A DNA stretch of 64,000 bases from assembly GCA_034722035.1 (NCBI GenBank), contig JAYENK010000036.1:5479-69478 (forward strand), given 5' to 3'. Below are positions 9,187 to 18,054 of this stretch, piece after piece. Position 1 is the first letter of the stretch. Each line of letters opens with the position of its first letter. The notes beneath the pieces are model-generated. The model saw only the letters and a program-made list of their open reading frames with translations, was not told the DNA's origin and did not search any database. Made by a program: the position numbers and the translations under genes. This DNA is from JAYENK01 sp034722035 (GTDB lineage Bacteria > Patescibacteriota > Patescibacteriia > Patescibacteriales > UBA12075).

Positions 9187-10212
9187 TTATTTTTTTTCAG
9201 CCGGGCCGGAGCTAATATATAGGTAATTCTCCTGATCGGTAACATTAATTTCCGGATAAATTTCCAAATCGTTAACATTGTTGTGCGAGCCCAAAACCGA
9301 AAGATTATAGGCATATTTCTCACCAGAAATAAATCTTTTCGCAGTCCATCGTTCTACCCCGACAATTGACTCTCCTTGTTTTAATAAAATAGTAAAAACA
9401 ATGTCTTTATAGCTGTAAGCCGTTTTATTTTCTGCCTGAAACTTTATCTGAAAAAACTTCTCTTTATTGCTGATCAGACTGCGATTACTGCCGATAAATT
9501 CTTTATCACTAACAACAACATTAAAATGGTTGCTTAAAAAGTCTTGCCAATCAGGATAATCATGTTTGCTTATTCTACTCCAGTTTACATTTTTGATATT
9601 CAAAACCGGCAAACGATTACCGCGCCCGGTCTCAGCGCCGAGCAATATAATATATTTACTTTCTGCAGGGTATATAAAATTCTCCCAAACATCGCTTTTC
9701 TCGTCACCAGAAGAAAACGAATAAGAAAATTCAGCCATGTGATCCGGATTAGGATTAAAAATTTTAACAACAAAAGAATATGTTCCTTCATCGATTTTGA
9801 TTGTTTTCGGACTTTGCCATTCCAAATCTCTGGGGCGTTGCGCCTGCATGGCCGCTAAAATTTGCGCGGCATTATTATTAGCAAACTTATTCATAATTGC
9901 CTCGTCTGCTTTCATGTCAACAAAAATATAATTCCCAAAAGTCCAGATAAACCAAGGCCAGGTAAGTACGGAAATCAATATCAAAAAACCATAAAACATG
10001 TAGAGAAAAAAAATACGATGTTTTAAAAACCAAAAGCCAAATTCAAGCTTAAAAATACTAAGCCCTTCCAGATCTTGATATTTTCCAATATTTGCCTTGT
10101 TTTTTTTGTCATTTTGCTCATCCAAGGCTATTTGACCGGAATCAACCTGAGTTTTTTCCGAATTCATTTCGCTTGATGCCTTTGTTTTTTTATTGTTTAA
10201 TAAATCTACCAT
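9187..10212 (-). CDS. Single-pass membrane protein of unknown function upstream of rodA
   Basis: 341 residues: polar N-terminus (1-60), one hydrophobic helix (about 67-93, FLYMFYGFLILISVLTWPWF), then a soluble extracytoplasmic part with beta-rich segments such as SYKDIVFTILLKQGESIVGVERW. I know similar proteins of one anchor plus a beta domain next to rodA or murein genes in Parcubacteria, but no named family. Transcribed ahead of rodA with 2 bp between them. Possibly a partner of the elongation machinery; this is inference from position only. Confidence 0.5.
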   Translation of the reverse strand: MVDLLNNKKTKASSEMNSEKTQVDSGQIALDEQNDKKNKANIGKYQDLEGLSIFKLEFGFWFLKHRIFFLYMFYGFLILISVLTWPWFIWTFGNYIFVDMKADEAIMNKFANNNAAQILAAMQAQRPRDLEWQSPKTIKIDEGTYSFVVKIFNPNPDHMAEFSYSFSSGDEKSDVWENFIYPAESKYIILLGAETGRGNRLPVLNIKNVNWSRISKHDYPDWQDFLSNHFNVVVSDKEFIGSNRSLISNKEKFFQIKFQAENKTAYSYKDIVFTILLKQGESIVGVERWTAKRFISGEKYAYNLSVLGSHNNVNDLEIYPEINVTDQENYLYISSGPAEKK

Positions 10213-10378
10213 ATCTAAATTTTACCAGAATAAAGCATTTCTGGCAATTAAAAATTCTGCTTGCAATAAATTGTAATATTTGCTAAAATTAATCTATAAT
10301 TAATCTATAAAATTTGCTCACAATTATGTTGTGAGTAAATATTTTTATTGCTAACATTAAATAATATTCTAAAAATAT
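10213..10378. promoter_or_regulatory. Divergent promoter region between the rodA operon and gyrB
   Basis: 166 bp separate two divergent genes. It holds a short tandem (ATTAATCTATA twice, about 10289-10310) and a perfect 7-bp hairpin CTCACAA/TTGTGAG with a 5-nt loop (10317-10335), which would lie in the gyrB leader. AT-rich -10-like words are abundant and I cannot single out one promoter. Confidence 0.4.
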
Positions 10379-12340
10379 ATGACGAAGAAAAAAGAAACAA
10401 AAATTGTTAAAAAAACAAAGAAAAGCGAATATGGCGCCGATGCGATTACAGTACTGGAAGGGCTTGATCCGGTACGCAAGCGCCCCGGTATGTATATTGG
10501 TTCTACCTCTTCTACCGGACTCCATCATCTCATTTGGGAGGTAGTAGATAACGGATTGGATGAAGCTATGGCCGGATATGCCGATGAAATATCCATTACC
10601 TTGCTACCCAACTCTTATGTAAAAATAACCGATAACGGACGTGGTATTCCGGTGGGCAAACATAAAGTAACGGGATTGTCTGCCCTGGAGACCGTACTCA
10701 CTAAATTGCACGCCGGTGGTAAATTTGGTGGAGATAATAGCGGATACAAAGTATCAGGCGGATTACATGGTGTCGGTGTTTCGGTGGTTAATGCTCTAAG
10801 CAAACATTTGATTGCCGAAGTTCATACTGAAGATAAAATTTGGAAACAAGAATACAAAATTGGTAAAGCTAAGTCTAAAATAAAATCGGTTGGAAAAACC
10901 AAAAAAACCGGTACTACCATAACCTTTCAAGCTGATGACACGATTTTTTCTGAAATTGAGTATAGCTGGGGTAAAATCTTGGATCATTATCGCCAACAAG
11001 CTTACTTGAACAAAGGAATAACAATCAAAATATTTGACCGACGCAAAGACCATCGCCGGAAATCCTATGTTTTTTATTTTGAAGGAGGTATAAAGGCTTA
11101 TATAAAAAATTTACACCGGAACAAAACCGTTAAAAATGAAACAATTTTTTATATCGAAAAAAACCTGAAAGACTCTAAGGTAGAAATTTCCTTGCAGTAT
11201 AATGACGAGTTCAACGAAACCACTCTGCCTTTTGCCAACAATATCTACAATCTGGAGGGTGGAACTCATTTGGCTGGTTTTCGTACCGCTCTTACCAGGA
11301 CGCTGAACAATTACGCGCGCGCGCAAAATATTCTTAAAGAAAAAGATGAAAATCTAAACGGTGAAGATGTGCGCGAAGGATTAACCGCGATTATCAGTGT
11401 TAAATTGCAAGAACCGCAATTTGAAGGTCAAACCAAAGGCAAACTAGGCAACGCAGAAATGAAGACTTATGTTGAACAAGTATTTAGTGAAACTTTTGCC
11501 GTATTTTTGGAAGAGCATCCCAAAGAAGCAGTCGCAATTGTTGGCAAATGTATTCTTTCTAGCCAAGCTCGGCTGGCAGCGCGTACAGCCAGAGCCTCTA
11601 TTCTGCGCAAAGGGGCTCTCGACAATATGACTCTGCCCGGTAAATTATCCGATTGTTCTTCACGCAAAGCGGAAGATTGCGAATTGTATATTGTTGAGGG
11701 TGACTCGGCCGGTGGATCTGCCAAACAAGGCAGAGACAGAAGGTTTCAGGCTATTCTTCCTTTACGCGGTAAAATTTTAAATGTAGAACGAGCCAGGTTA
11801 GATAAAATGCTAGCAAACACCGAAATCAAGAATTTAATCATCGCTATGGGTACCAATATCAATGATCAGTTTGATCTATCCAAATTACGCTATCATCGTA
11901 TTGTGATTATGACTGATGCTGATGTTGACGGCGCTCATATCCGCACCTTGCTCCTAACGCTCTTTTTCCGTCATTTCACTCCGCTTGTGACAAACGGCCA
12001 CCTTTTTGTGGCTCAACCGCCACTATATCAAATCAAAAAAGGTTCTGCTTTCAAATATGCTTACACCGAAGAAGAAAAAACAAAGATTATCAACGAATTT
12101 GGCGGAGATAAGGAAGATGTAAAACTTTCTATTCAGCGCTATAAAGGTCTTGGTGAAATGAATCCAACTCAATTATGGAACACTACAATGGATCCGGAAG
12201 GTAGAATAATGAAGCAAGTGACAGTAGCAGACGCGGCTTTGGCCGACAATATTTTTGATATGCTAATGGGAGACGATGTTATCCCGCGCAAAAAATTTAT
12301 TCAAACTCACGCGCAAAAAGTGAAGAATTTAGATGTATAA
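10379..12340 (+). CDS. gyrB: DNA gyrase subunit B
   Basis: 653 residues. ATP-driven subunit of gyrase. GHKL ATPase motifs: EVVDNGLDEAMAGYADEI, DNGRGIPVGKHK and GGLHGVGVSVVNALS. TOPRIM: E440 in EGDSAGGSAKQGRDR, the PLRGKILNVE segment, and the metal-binding D513-x-D515-x-D517 in DADVDGAHIR. The C-terminus has QRYKGLGEMNPTQLWNTTMD. Length and the gyrase-type TOPRIM favour GyrB over ParE. No SD before the start. Convergent with acs, with 2 bp between stops. Confidence 0.94.
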   Translation: MTKKKETKIVKKTKKSEYGADAITVLEGLDPVRKRPGMYIGSTSSTGLHHLIWEVVDNGLDEAMAGYADEISITLLPNSYVKITDNGRGIPVGKHKVTGLSALETVLTKLHAGGKFGGDNSGYKVSGGLHGVGVSVVNALSKHLIAEVHTEDKIWKQEYKIGKAKSKIKSVGKTKKTGTTITFQADDTIFSEIEYSWGKILDHYRQQAYLNKGITIKIFDRRKDHRRKSYVFYFEGGIKAYIKNLHRNKTVKNETIFYIEKNLKDSKVEISLQYNDEFNETTLPFANNIYNLEGGTHLAGFRTALTRTLNNYARAQNILKEKDENLNGEDVREGLTAIISVKLQEPQFEGQTKGKLGNAEMKTYVEQVFSETFAVFLEEHPKEAVAIVGKCILSSQARLAARTARASILRKGALDNMTLPGKLSDCSSRKAEDCELYIVEGDSAGGSAKQGRDRRFQAILPLRGKILNVERARLDKMLANTEIKNLIIAMGTNINDQFDLSKLRYHRIVIMTDADVDGAHIRTLLLTLFFRHFTPLVTNGHLFVAQPPLYQIKKGSAFKYAYTEEEKTKIINEFGGDKEDVKLSIQRYKGLGEMNPTQLWNTTMDPEGRIMKQVTVADAALADNIFDMLMGDDVIPRKKFIQTHAQKVKNLDV

Positions 12341-12342
12341 TT

Positions 12343-14265
12343 TTATTTTATCATCGCCGAAGTGTCGCCTACGTCCTGCCCAAGCTCTTTAGCTTTTAAT
12401 ACGCGCCGCATAATTTTTCCACTTCTGGTTTTTGGCAGTTTATCGATAAATTTAATATCTTTGATAACCGCAACCGGACCAATCCCCTTGCGTACATGCT
12501 TCTTGAGTTCTATTTGCAGAGCTTCTGATGGTTTTTGTTTTCCGGCCAAAGTAACAAAGGCGACAATTACCTCACCTTTAACCGGATCAGGCACGCCAAT
12601 TACGGCGGCTTCTACCACTGCTTGATGTGAAACAAAAGAGCTTTCAACCTCAGCCGTACCAATCCGGTGACCGGCTACCTTAAGAACATCATCGGTCCGT
12701 CCTTGAATCCAAAAATAACCATCTTTATCTTTAAAGGCAACATCCCCGGCAAAATAAGCCCCTTTTACTTCACTCCAATAAGTTTTGATATATCTTTTAG
12801 GGTTGTTAAATATCGTGCGAATCATACTGGGCCATTGATTTTTTATTACAAGATAGCCACCTTTGCCGACAGGAACAGATTTACCTTTTTTGTCAACCAC
12901 ATCGGCAATAATTCCCGGAAAGGGCTTGCAAGCCGAGCCGGCTTTGAGTGAAGCTGAGGGCAAGGGAGTAAGCATGTTGGCACCGGTTTCGGTCTGCCAC
13001 CAAGTATCCATAATCGGACAACGATTTTTGCCAACATATTTATAAAACCATTTCCAAGCCTCTGGATTAATCGGCTCGCCCACTGAGCCGAGCAGGCGCA
13101 AAGACGGCATTTTACACGCTTGTGGCCATTTGGCTCCGTATTTCATCATAGCGCGAATTAAAGTTGGGGCGGTATATAGAATGTTAACTTTATATTTTTC
13201 GATAACGCGCCAAATCCGATCCGGCTTAGGCATGTCCGGTACGCCTTCATACATAAGAGTGGTAATGCCGGCCAGAAGCGGGCCATAAATAATATATGAA
13301 TGACCGGTAATCCAGCCCGGATCAGCCGTGCACCAATAGATTTCATCGCCTTTAATATCCCAGACATATTTCATGGTGCGAAGAACATTAACCGGATAAC
13401 CGCCATGAACATGAATTACCCCTTTTGGTTTGGAGGTGGTGCCGGAAGTATAAAGAACAAAAGCCGGGTCTTCCGCGTCCATTTCCGCGCAATGCGCAAT
13501 CTCAGAAAAACCTTTAACAAAATCATGATACCAAACATCGATTTTTTTATTAAATTCAACTTTAGCTTTATTGTTTTTTGTAACAATTACCGTTTTAGCG
13601 TTCTTTTCTTTGCTTAGTTTGAGCGCTTCGTCAACTATCGGTTTAAGTAAGATTTCTTTGCCACGGCGAAAGCTGCCATCAGCCGTAAACACAACTTTGG
13701 CGCTCGCGTCATCGATCCGGTCAGCCAGGGCCTGAGAAGAAAAACCGGCGTAAACGACCGAATGCATTGCGCCAATTTTGGCGCAAGCCAGCATGGCAAA
13801 AACAATTTCCGGAATATTCGGCATGTAAATAGCGACTCGGTCGCCCCGATCCACACCAAGCTTCTTTAATGCATTTACCAGTTTATTGACTTCTTTGTAT
13901 AATTCTAAATAAGTATATTTGCGTACTCGACCGCTTTCTTCTTCCCAAATAATGGCAAGTTTTTTATGCATTTTTGGGCTGTTTTCGATATGTCGATCCA
14001 GCGCGTTATAGGCCAGATTACATTTAGCTCCCGTAAACCACTTATAAAAAGGTTTTTTCTTGTCATCAAAAACTTTGTCCCATTTTTTAAACCAGTGTAA
14101 TTCATTGGCCGCTTCTTCCCAAAATTTGATCGGGTTTTTCGCCGCTCGTTTAAGCTCAGCTTCATAATTTTTTACATTAGCCTCACTAAGCACCTTTTTG
14201 GAGGGCTTATACTTTTTTTGGTTGGAGAGCAGTACATCAGTTAGCTCCCGTGAATCTTTTGCCAT
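12343..14265 (-). CDS. acs: Acetyl-CoA synthetase, AMP-forming
   Basis: 640 residues, full length. Makes acetyl-CoA from acetate, CoA and ATP through acetyl-AMP. Seen: P-loop-like [19 protein letters not shown] (about 270), [19 protein letters not shown], adenylation motif [12 protein letters not shown] (about 420), [20 protein letters not shown] (about 525) and the C-terminal [14 protein letters not shown], whose Lys is the usual site of regulatory acetylation. An ADP-forming enzyme with a fused GNAT domain is encoded 1.1 kb upstream on the same strand, so acetate activation and possible acetylation control sit close together. Confidence 0.94.
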   Translation of the reverse strand: MAKDSRELTDVLLSNQKKYKPSKKVLSEANVKNYEAELKRAAKNPIKFWEEAANELHWFKKWDKVFDDKKKPFYKWFTGAKCNLAYNALDRHIENSPKMHKKLAIIWEEESGRVRKYTYLELYKEVNKLVNALKKLGVDRGDRVAIYMPNIPEIVFAMLACAKIGAMHSVVYAGFSSQALADRIDDASAKVVFTADGSFRRGKEILLKPIVDEALKLSKEKNAKTVIVTKNNKAKVEFNKKIDVWYHDFVKGFSEIAHCAEMDAEDPAFVLYTSGTTSKPKGVIHVHGGYPVNVLRTMKYVWDIKGDEIYWCTADPGWITGHSYIIYGPLLAGITTLMYEGVPDMPKPDRIWRVIEKYKVNILYTAPTLIRAMMKYGAKWPQACKMPSLRLLGSVGEPINPEAWKWFYKYVGKNRCPIMDTWWQTETGANMLTPLPSASLKAGSACKPFPGIIADVVDKKGKSVPVGKGGYLVIKNQWPSMIRTIFNNPKRYIKTYWSEVKGAYFAGDVAFKDKDGYFWIQGRTDDVLKVAGHRIGTAEVESSFVSHQAVVEAAVIGVPDPVKGEVIVAFVTLAGKQKPSEALQIELKKHVRKGIGPVAVIKDIKFIDKLPKTRSGKIMRRVLKAKELGQDVGDTSAMIK

Positions 14266-14283
14266 AGGGTATTAAATTTAATA

Positions 14284-14595
14284 TTAATTATTTTTTATAT
14301 AAAAAATTTTTTTTGTCTTTTCATATTCATCCCTAAAATTTCCCGGAATAATTTCAGCTTCATTGGTCGCGTCTATGCCGTAAATAATCGATAAGTCATC
14401 CAAGTCAGATTTTATTTTAGCCATAGCATTGTTTTTATTTGGATTAAAACTTATAGCTAGATCTATGTCTGATGTTTTTTTATAATTTTTATTAACACGC
14501 GAACCGTAAATAAATACCTTATTAATATCAGAATATTTTTTGAATATTAATTGAATTAATTTTATTTCTTTTTTTTTAAGTCCAAACTTAATCAA
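14284..14595 (-). CDS. MNT-type nucleotidyltransferase, probable antitoxin
   Basis: 103 residues. Minimal nucleotidyltransferase fold: G31-S-R33 in IYGSRV, then D43 and D45 in SDIDLAI, the metal-binding pair of the pol-beta superfamily. Proteins of this kind paired with an HI0074/HepT-type HEPN protein form a toxin-antitoxin system in which the MNT enzyme modifies and silences the HEPN RNase. Its start overlaps the stop of the HEPN gene by 4 bp, the standard arrangement. Lies just after acs on the same strand, 18 bp upstream of its start. Confidence 0.88.
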   Translation of the reverse strand: MIKFGLKKKEIKLIQLIFKKYSDINKVFIYGSRVNKNYKKTSDIDLAISFNPNKNNAMAKIKSDLDDLSIIYGIDATNEAEIIPGNFRDEYEKTKKIFYIKNN

Positions 14596-14990
14596 ATTTC
14601 TTTCTTTAAATCATTTAATAATTTTTTAAAAATATTCACATATTTATTCGAAATATTTTTAAATATACTCTCACTGATTTTTTGATTATATAAATGAGAT
14701 AAACGGTTGCGGTCATCCAGCATCTCAATCCAAGTGCTTCCTTCCTTAATCAAACCAGACTCAAAAGCCTTTTTGATAGATTTTTTTGGGCTGGCAATTT
14801 CAGCAAAACCCTGATCTTCAAGATAATTTTTAATGGTTTTCCAGGCAAGCTCAAGCGTAAATTCAAAACGTTGAATAACCCCATCTTTTTCCAAATCAGA
14901 AAATTTGTCTTGACTTAACGACTCATCCAATCTTGACAAAGCTTTTTCAAAATCCTCCAAACGCATCTGCCAGCGCTTTTTATCACTCAT
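14592..14990 (-). CDS. HEPN (HI0074-type) protein, probable toxin of an MNT/HEPN pair
   Basis: 132 residues, all-helical. Begins with the family's RLEDFEKALSRLDE and has LELAWKTIKNYLEDQG, the surface that binds the nucleotidyltransferase. The RX4H RNase motif is R94-N-R-L-S-H99 in DDRNRLSHLYN. In this family the arginine and histidine form the RNase centre and the tyrosine at the end of the motif region can be adenylylated. Starts are separated from the MNT gene by a 4-bp overlap, so the two are made together. Confidence 0.87.
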   Translation of the reverse strand: MSDKKRWQMRLEDFEKALSRLDESLSQDKFSDLEKDGVIQRFEFTLELAWKTIKNYLEDQGFAEIASPKKSIKKAFESGLIKEGSTWIEMLDDRNRLSHLYNQKISESIFKNISNKYVNIFKKLLNDLKKEI

Positions 14991-15061
14991 ATATTTTAAT
15001 TTTTAATAATTTAATATTTACAATAATTATAGCATATTTTGCTTAGAATTATAAATAATTT

Positions 15062-15148
15062 ATTTATGATTCCCCTCTTACTTCCTGCCAAAACCTAGCA
15101 AGATATTCTTCCATAAAATCATGCCTTTTTTGAGCGATTTTTTTAGTC
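15062..15148 (-). CDS. Short open frame, possible gene remnant
   Basis: 28 codons, beginning MTKKIAQKRHDFMEEYLARF and ending after WQEVRGES. The sequence looks protein-like (amphipathic, H-D near the start) and resembles the N-terminus of small HD-type hydrolases, but it stops where such a protein would continue. It may be a truncated gene or a real micropeptide. No SD. It lies between the HEPN/MNT pair and a long palindrome. I give it low weight. Confidence 0.3.
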
Positions 15149-15206
15149 ATATAGGTATAATAGCATATTTTCTAAATTTACGCCTGAGTTGTAGTTATTT
15201 TTATTT

Positions 15207-15242
15207 TAGTGTCAACTATAGTGTACACTATAGTTGACACTA
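15207..15242. repeat. 36-bp perfect palindrome
   Basis: The two 18-bp halves are exact reverse complements with no spacer; the centre is GTGT|ACAC (15221-15228) and the arms contain AGTGTCAACTATA. No T-run follows on either strand, so it is not an ordinary terminator. It sits in a 206-bp gap upstream of the HEPN/MNT pair and downstream of the leftward ADP-forming synthetase gene. It could be an operator, a recombination or replication site, or a mobile palindrome. Confidence 0.85.
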
Positions 15243-15354
15243 TTGATTGACAAAAATTTATTGATAGCTTTCCCCCTTGTTTTTTTGGTTTTTTTATTAA
15301 AAAAATACAAGAATTTAATCTTGCAAAAAAAATATAATTATTTTAGGTGATTTT

Positions 15355-18018
15355 CTAGAGAGAAAGCTCGGCGTATTTTGTTTTCTTGTCTAGCTCACTA
15401 ATTTTAAACTTCTTATCAATAAATATTTTTTCCATTACTTTATTGTCAGAATAATATTTGGCAAAGACTGTTTTGTAACCCCTATCTTTGGCTACTTCTA
15501 AAATTAAATCGGTAAAATGCGACCCCAAGCCTTTTTTGTGCCAAGGATCCCCCACCACAATTGCAAATTCAGCTTTTTTGCCAAAAGGATCGCCGATTAA
15601 ACGAACGACACCAATCATTTTGGTGCTTTTATTTTTTGTTGCGGTGGCAATCAAAGCAATTTCCCGGCCATAATCAATTTGAGTATAACGTTGTAAGAGT
15701 TCGTGCGTGATTTCTTTGATCTCGCCAAAAAATCGATGATGCTCAGTCTCCTTAGAAAAAGTACTAAACATTTCTGCCTCAAGTGGCTCATCTTCCGGTT
15801 TAATTGGGCGAATGTTTATTTTGGTTTTATTTTTTAATTTAAAATCAGAAATATATTCTTTAGGATAAGGTGAAATTACTAAATGAGAATATGGTTTTAA
15901 TTTTTTAGTATTAATATTTTTATCCAAAACAACTTTGGCATCAAGCACGATTCCGCCATACTCATCAATCGCAAAAGGGTTTATATCAATTTCTTTTATC
16001 TCGGGAAAATCGATTAATAAATAAGAAAATTTGTATAATAAAAATTGCAAAGCTGATATGTCCACGCCAGGCATACCACGATAGCCTTTTAATAATTTAT
16101 AAACTTTAGTATCCTGAATCATTTTCATGGACAAAGCCATGTTGAGTGGGGGTAAGCCAATTTTTGTGTCATTAAATACTTCAACCGCGACTCCACCCAT
16201 GCCAAAGACAATCGCTGGGCCAAAAATCGGATCGCGTTTAGCGCCAATCAGAATTTCATAACGTTTTGACGTCAAAGGCTCTATAAAAACCCCCTCAAGC
16301 CTGGCTTTGGGTTCTTTTTGCCGTGCATTATTCATAATCAAAGTAAATTTTTCTTTGGCTTCTTTTTTTGATTCAATGTTAAGCTCGACCCCGCCTACGT
16401 CGGTTTTGTGCAATATATCGGGAGATAATATTTTCATTGCCACCGGAAAACCAAGCTCAGTTGAAAATTTGACGGCCTCTTCCGCCCCTTTGGCGATTTT
16501 ATATTTATTGATCGGAATGCCATAATTTGATAAAACATTTTTTGCCTCAGCTTCAGTCAAATTTTCCCTCCCATCCCGGATGCTTGAATCAATTATTTTT
16601 CGGCTCGCTTCCGTATTCGGCATAAACGCATGCGGAATTGTGGCCGGTGTTTCATACAGACTCTCTAGATTTTTGGAATAATGAACAATATTCATAAAAC
16701 AACGAATTGCGTCTTCGGGTTGACGATAAACCGGGATATTCCCCTGCTCTAATACTTCTCTACCCTTGGCTACACTATATCCTCCCATCCAAGTTGCCAA
16801 AATTGTTTTATCACTTCCCTGTGATAATTTGACAAGCTCTTTAGCTACAGCCTCTGAGTCGGTCATGGACTGTGGCGTAAGAATAACCAAAATTGAATCT
16901 GTATTTTTGTCCTGCAGACAAATCTCTAATGTTTTGCGATAAATTTTTGGACTGGCGTCCCCAAGAATATCAACCGGATTATTCTTGCTCCAAGCAGATG
17001 GTAAAAATTTATTTAGCTTATTAATAGTAGCTTTTTCTAATTTTGCCAGCTCACCACCGGAATACACCAAAGTATCAGTCGCAATAATTCCCGGTCCACC
17101 CGCATTAGTAATTACCGTCATCTTTACTCCTTTGGGCCTGTCTTGCATCGCAAGTGCCTTGGCAGTATGAAATAATCCCACCACAGTATCAACTCGAATA
17201 ATTCCGGCGCGTTCAAAGGCGGCATTAAAAATAGCATCATTTCCAGTCATGGAGCCGGTATGTGATTTAGCCGCTTCAGCACCGGCGCTGGTCCGACCTA
17301 CCTTTAATACGATAATTGGTTTTTGCCTGGAAAAAGCTCGAGCCGCGCTCATAAAACGACGCGCGTCTTTTAATGATTCTATATAGATAAGAATACTCGA
17401 GACTTCCGGGTCTTGGCCAAAATAATCAATCAAATCACCAAAACTAAGATCAGTCATTGAACCGATTGAAACAAAGTAACGAAAACCGACATTATTTTTG
17501 ATCGACCAATCCAGAATGGCCGTACCCAGTGCGCCGGATTGGGAAATAAAGGCCAACTTGCCCGGTCGAGCCATATCATTGGCAAAAGTAGCGTTCAAAT
17601 GAATATCCGGACACATAAAGCCAAGACAATTTGGACCAAGAACGCGCATCTCATATTTTTGCGCGATTTTAAGAATTTCTGCCATCATTTTCTCCCCTTC
17701 TTTTCCTACTTCTTGAAAACCGGCCGAAATTATAACAATACCGGAAACACCAGCTTCACCACAATTTTTTACAAGTCCCGGCACCGTCTTTGCCGGAGTG
17801 GCAATGATAACCAAATCAATCTGATCCGGTATTTCTTTAACACTGTTGTAGGCTTTGATGCTGTGTACGCTTTCACGCTTAATATTGACCGGATAAATAA
17901 TGCCATCATAATCAGAATTAATCAGATTATCCATCAGCGCATGCCCCACACTCCCCTTTTCGTCACTAGCCCCAATGACAGCAATTGTTTTTGGTTTAAA
18001 TAATTTATCTAAATTCAT
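15355..18018 (-). CDS. ADP-forming acyl-CoA synthetase fused to a GNAT domain
   Basis: 887 residues. Order: CoA-binding Rossmann domain (1-130: TIAVIGASDEKGSVGHAL), succinyl-CoA-ligase-like domain with the phospho-histidine region SHTGSMTGNDAIF (about 255), ATP-grasp domain (about 475-700: EAEAKNVLSNYGIPI, AMKILSPDILHKTDVGGVEL), and a C-terminal GNAT N-acetyltransferase (about 725-885: GVVRLIGDP, HKKGLGSHFTDLIL). The synthetase part makes ATP while releasing acetate from acetyl-CoA, or runs in reverse. The GNAT part resembles Pat-type lysine acetyltransferases that control Acs. With acs 1.1 kb away, a regulatory link is plausible but inferred. Confidence 0.9.
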   Translation of the reverse strand: MNLDKLFKPKTIAVIGASDEKGSVGHALMDNLINSDYDGIIYPVNIKRESVHSIKAYNSVKEIPDQIDLVIIATPAKTVPGLVKNCGEAGVSGIVIISAGFQEVGKEGEKMMAEILKIAQKYEMRVLGPNCLGFMCPDIHLNATFANDMARPGKLAFISQSGALGTAILDWSIKNNVGFRYFVSIGSMTDLSFGDLIDYFGQDPEVSSILIYIESLKDARRFMSAARAFSRQKPIIVLKVGRTSAGAEAAKSHTGSMTGNDAIFNAAFERAGIIRVDTVVGLFHTAKALAMQDRPKGVKMTVITNAGGPGIIATDTLVYSGGELAKLEKATINKLNKFLPSAWSKNNPVDILGDASPKIYRKTLEICLQDKNTDSILVILTPQSMTDSEAVAKELVKLSQGSDKTILATWMGGYSVAKGREVLEQGNIPVYRQPEDAIRCFMNIVHYSKNLESLYETPATIPHAFMPNTEASRKIIDSSIRDGRENLTEAEAKNVLSNYGIPINKYKIAKGAEEAVKFSTELGFPVAMKILSPDILHKTDVGGVELNIESKKEAKEKFTLIMNNARQKEPKARLEGVFIEPLTSKRYEILIGAKRDPIFGPAIVFGMGGVAVEVFNDTKIGLPPLNMALSMKMIQDTKVYKLLKGYRGMPGVDISALQFLLYKFSYLLIDFPEIKEIDINPFAIDEYGGIVLDAKVVLDKNINTKKLKPYSHLVISPYPKEYISDFKLKNKTKINIRPIKPEDEPLEAEMFSTFSKETEHHRFFGEIKEITHELLQRYTQIDYGREIALIATATKNKSTKMIGVVRLIGDPFGKKAEFAIVVGDPWHKKGLGSHFTDLILEVAKDRGYKTVFAKYYSDNKVMEKIFIDKKFKISELDKKTKYAELSL

Positions 18019-18054
18019 AACCCTATTTTAGCATATTTTTGGGTAAATAAAAAA

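Noticed and set aside
10379..12340. ParE instead of GyrB
   Set aside because: TOPRIM and ATPase motifs fit both, but length and the QRYKGLGEMNPTQLW end fit GyrB better; no second type II B subunit is present to compare.
15207..15242. Palindrome as a Rho-independent terminator
   Set aside because: No T-run on either strand and no loop; symmetry is of operator or recombination-site type.
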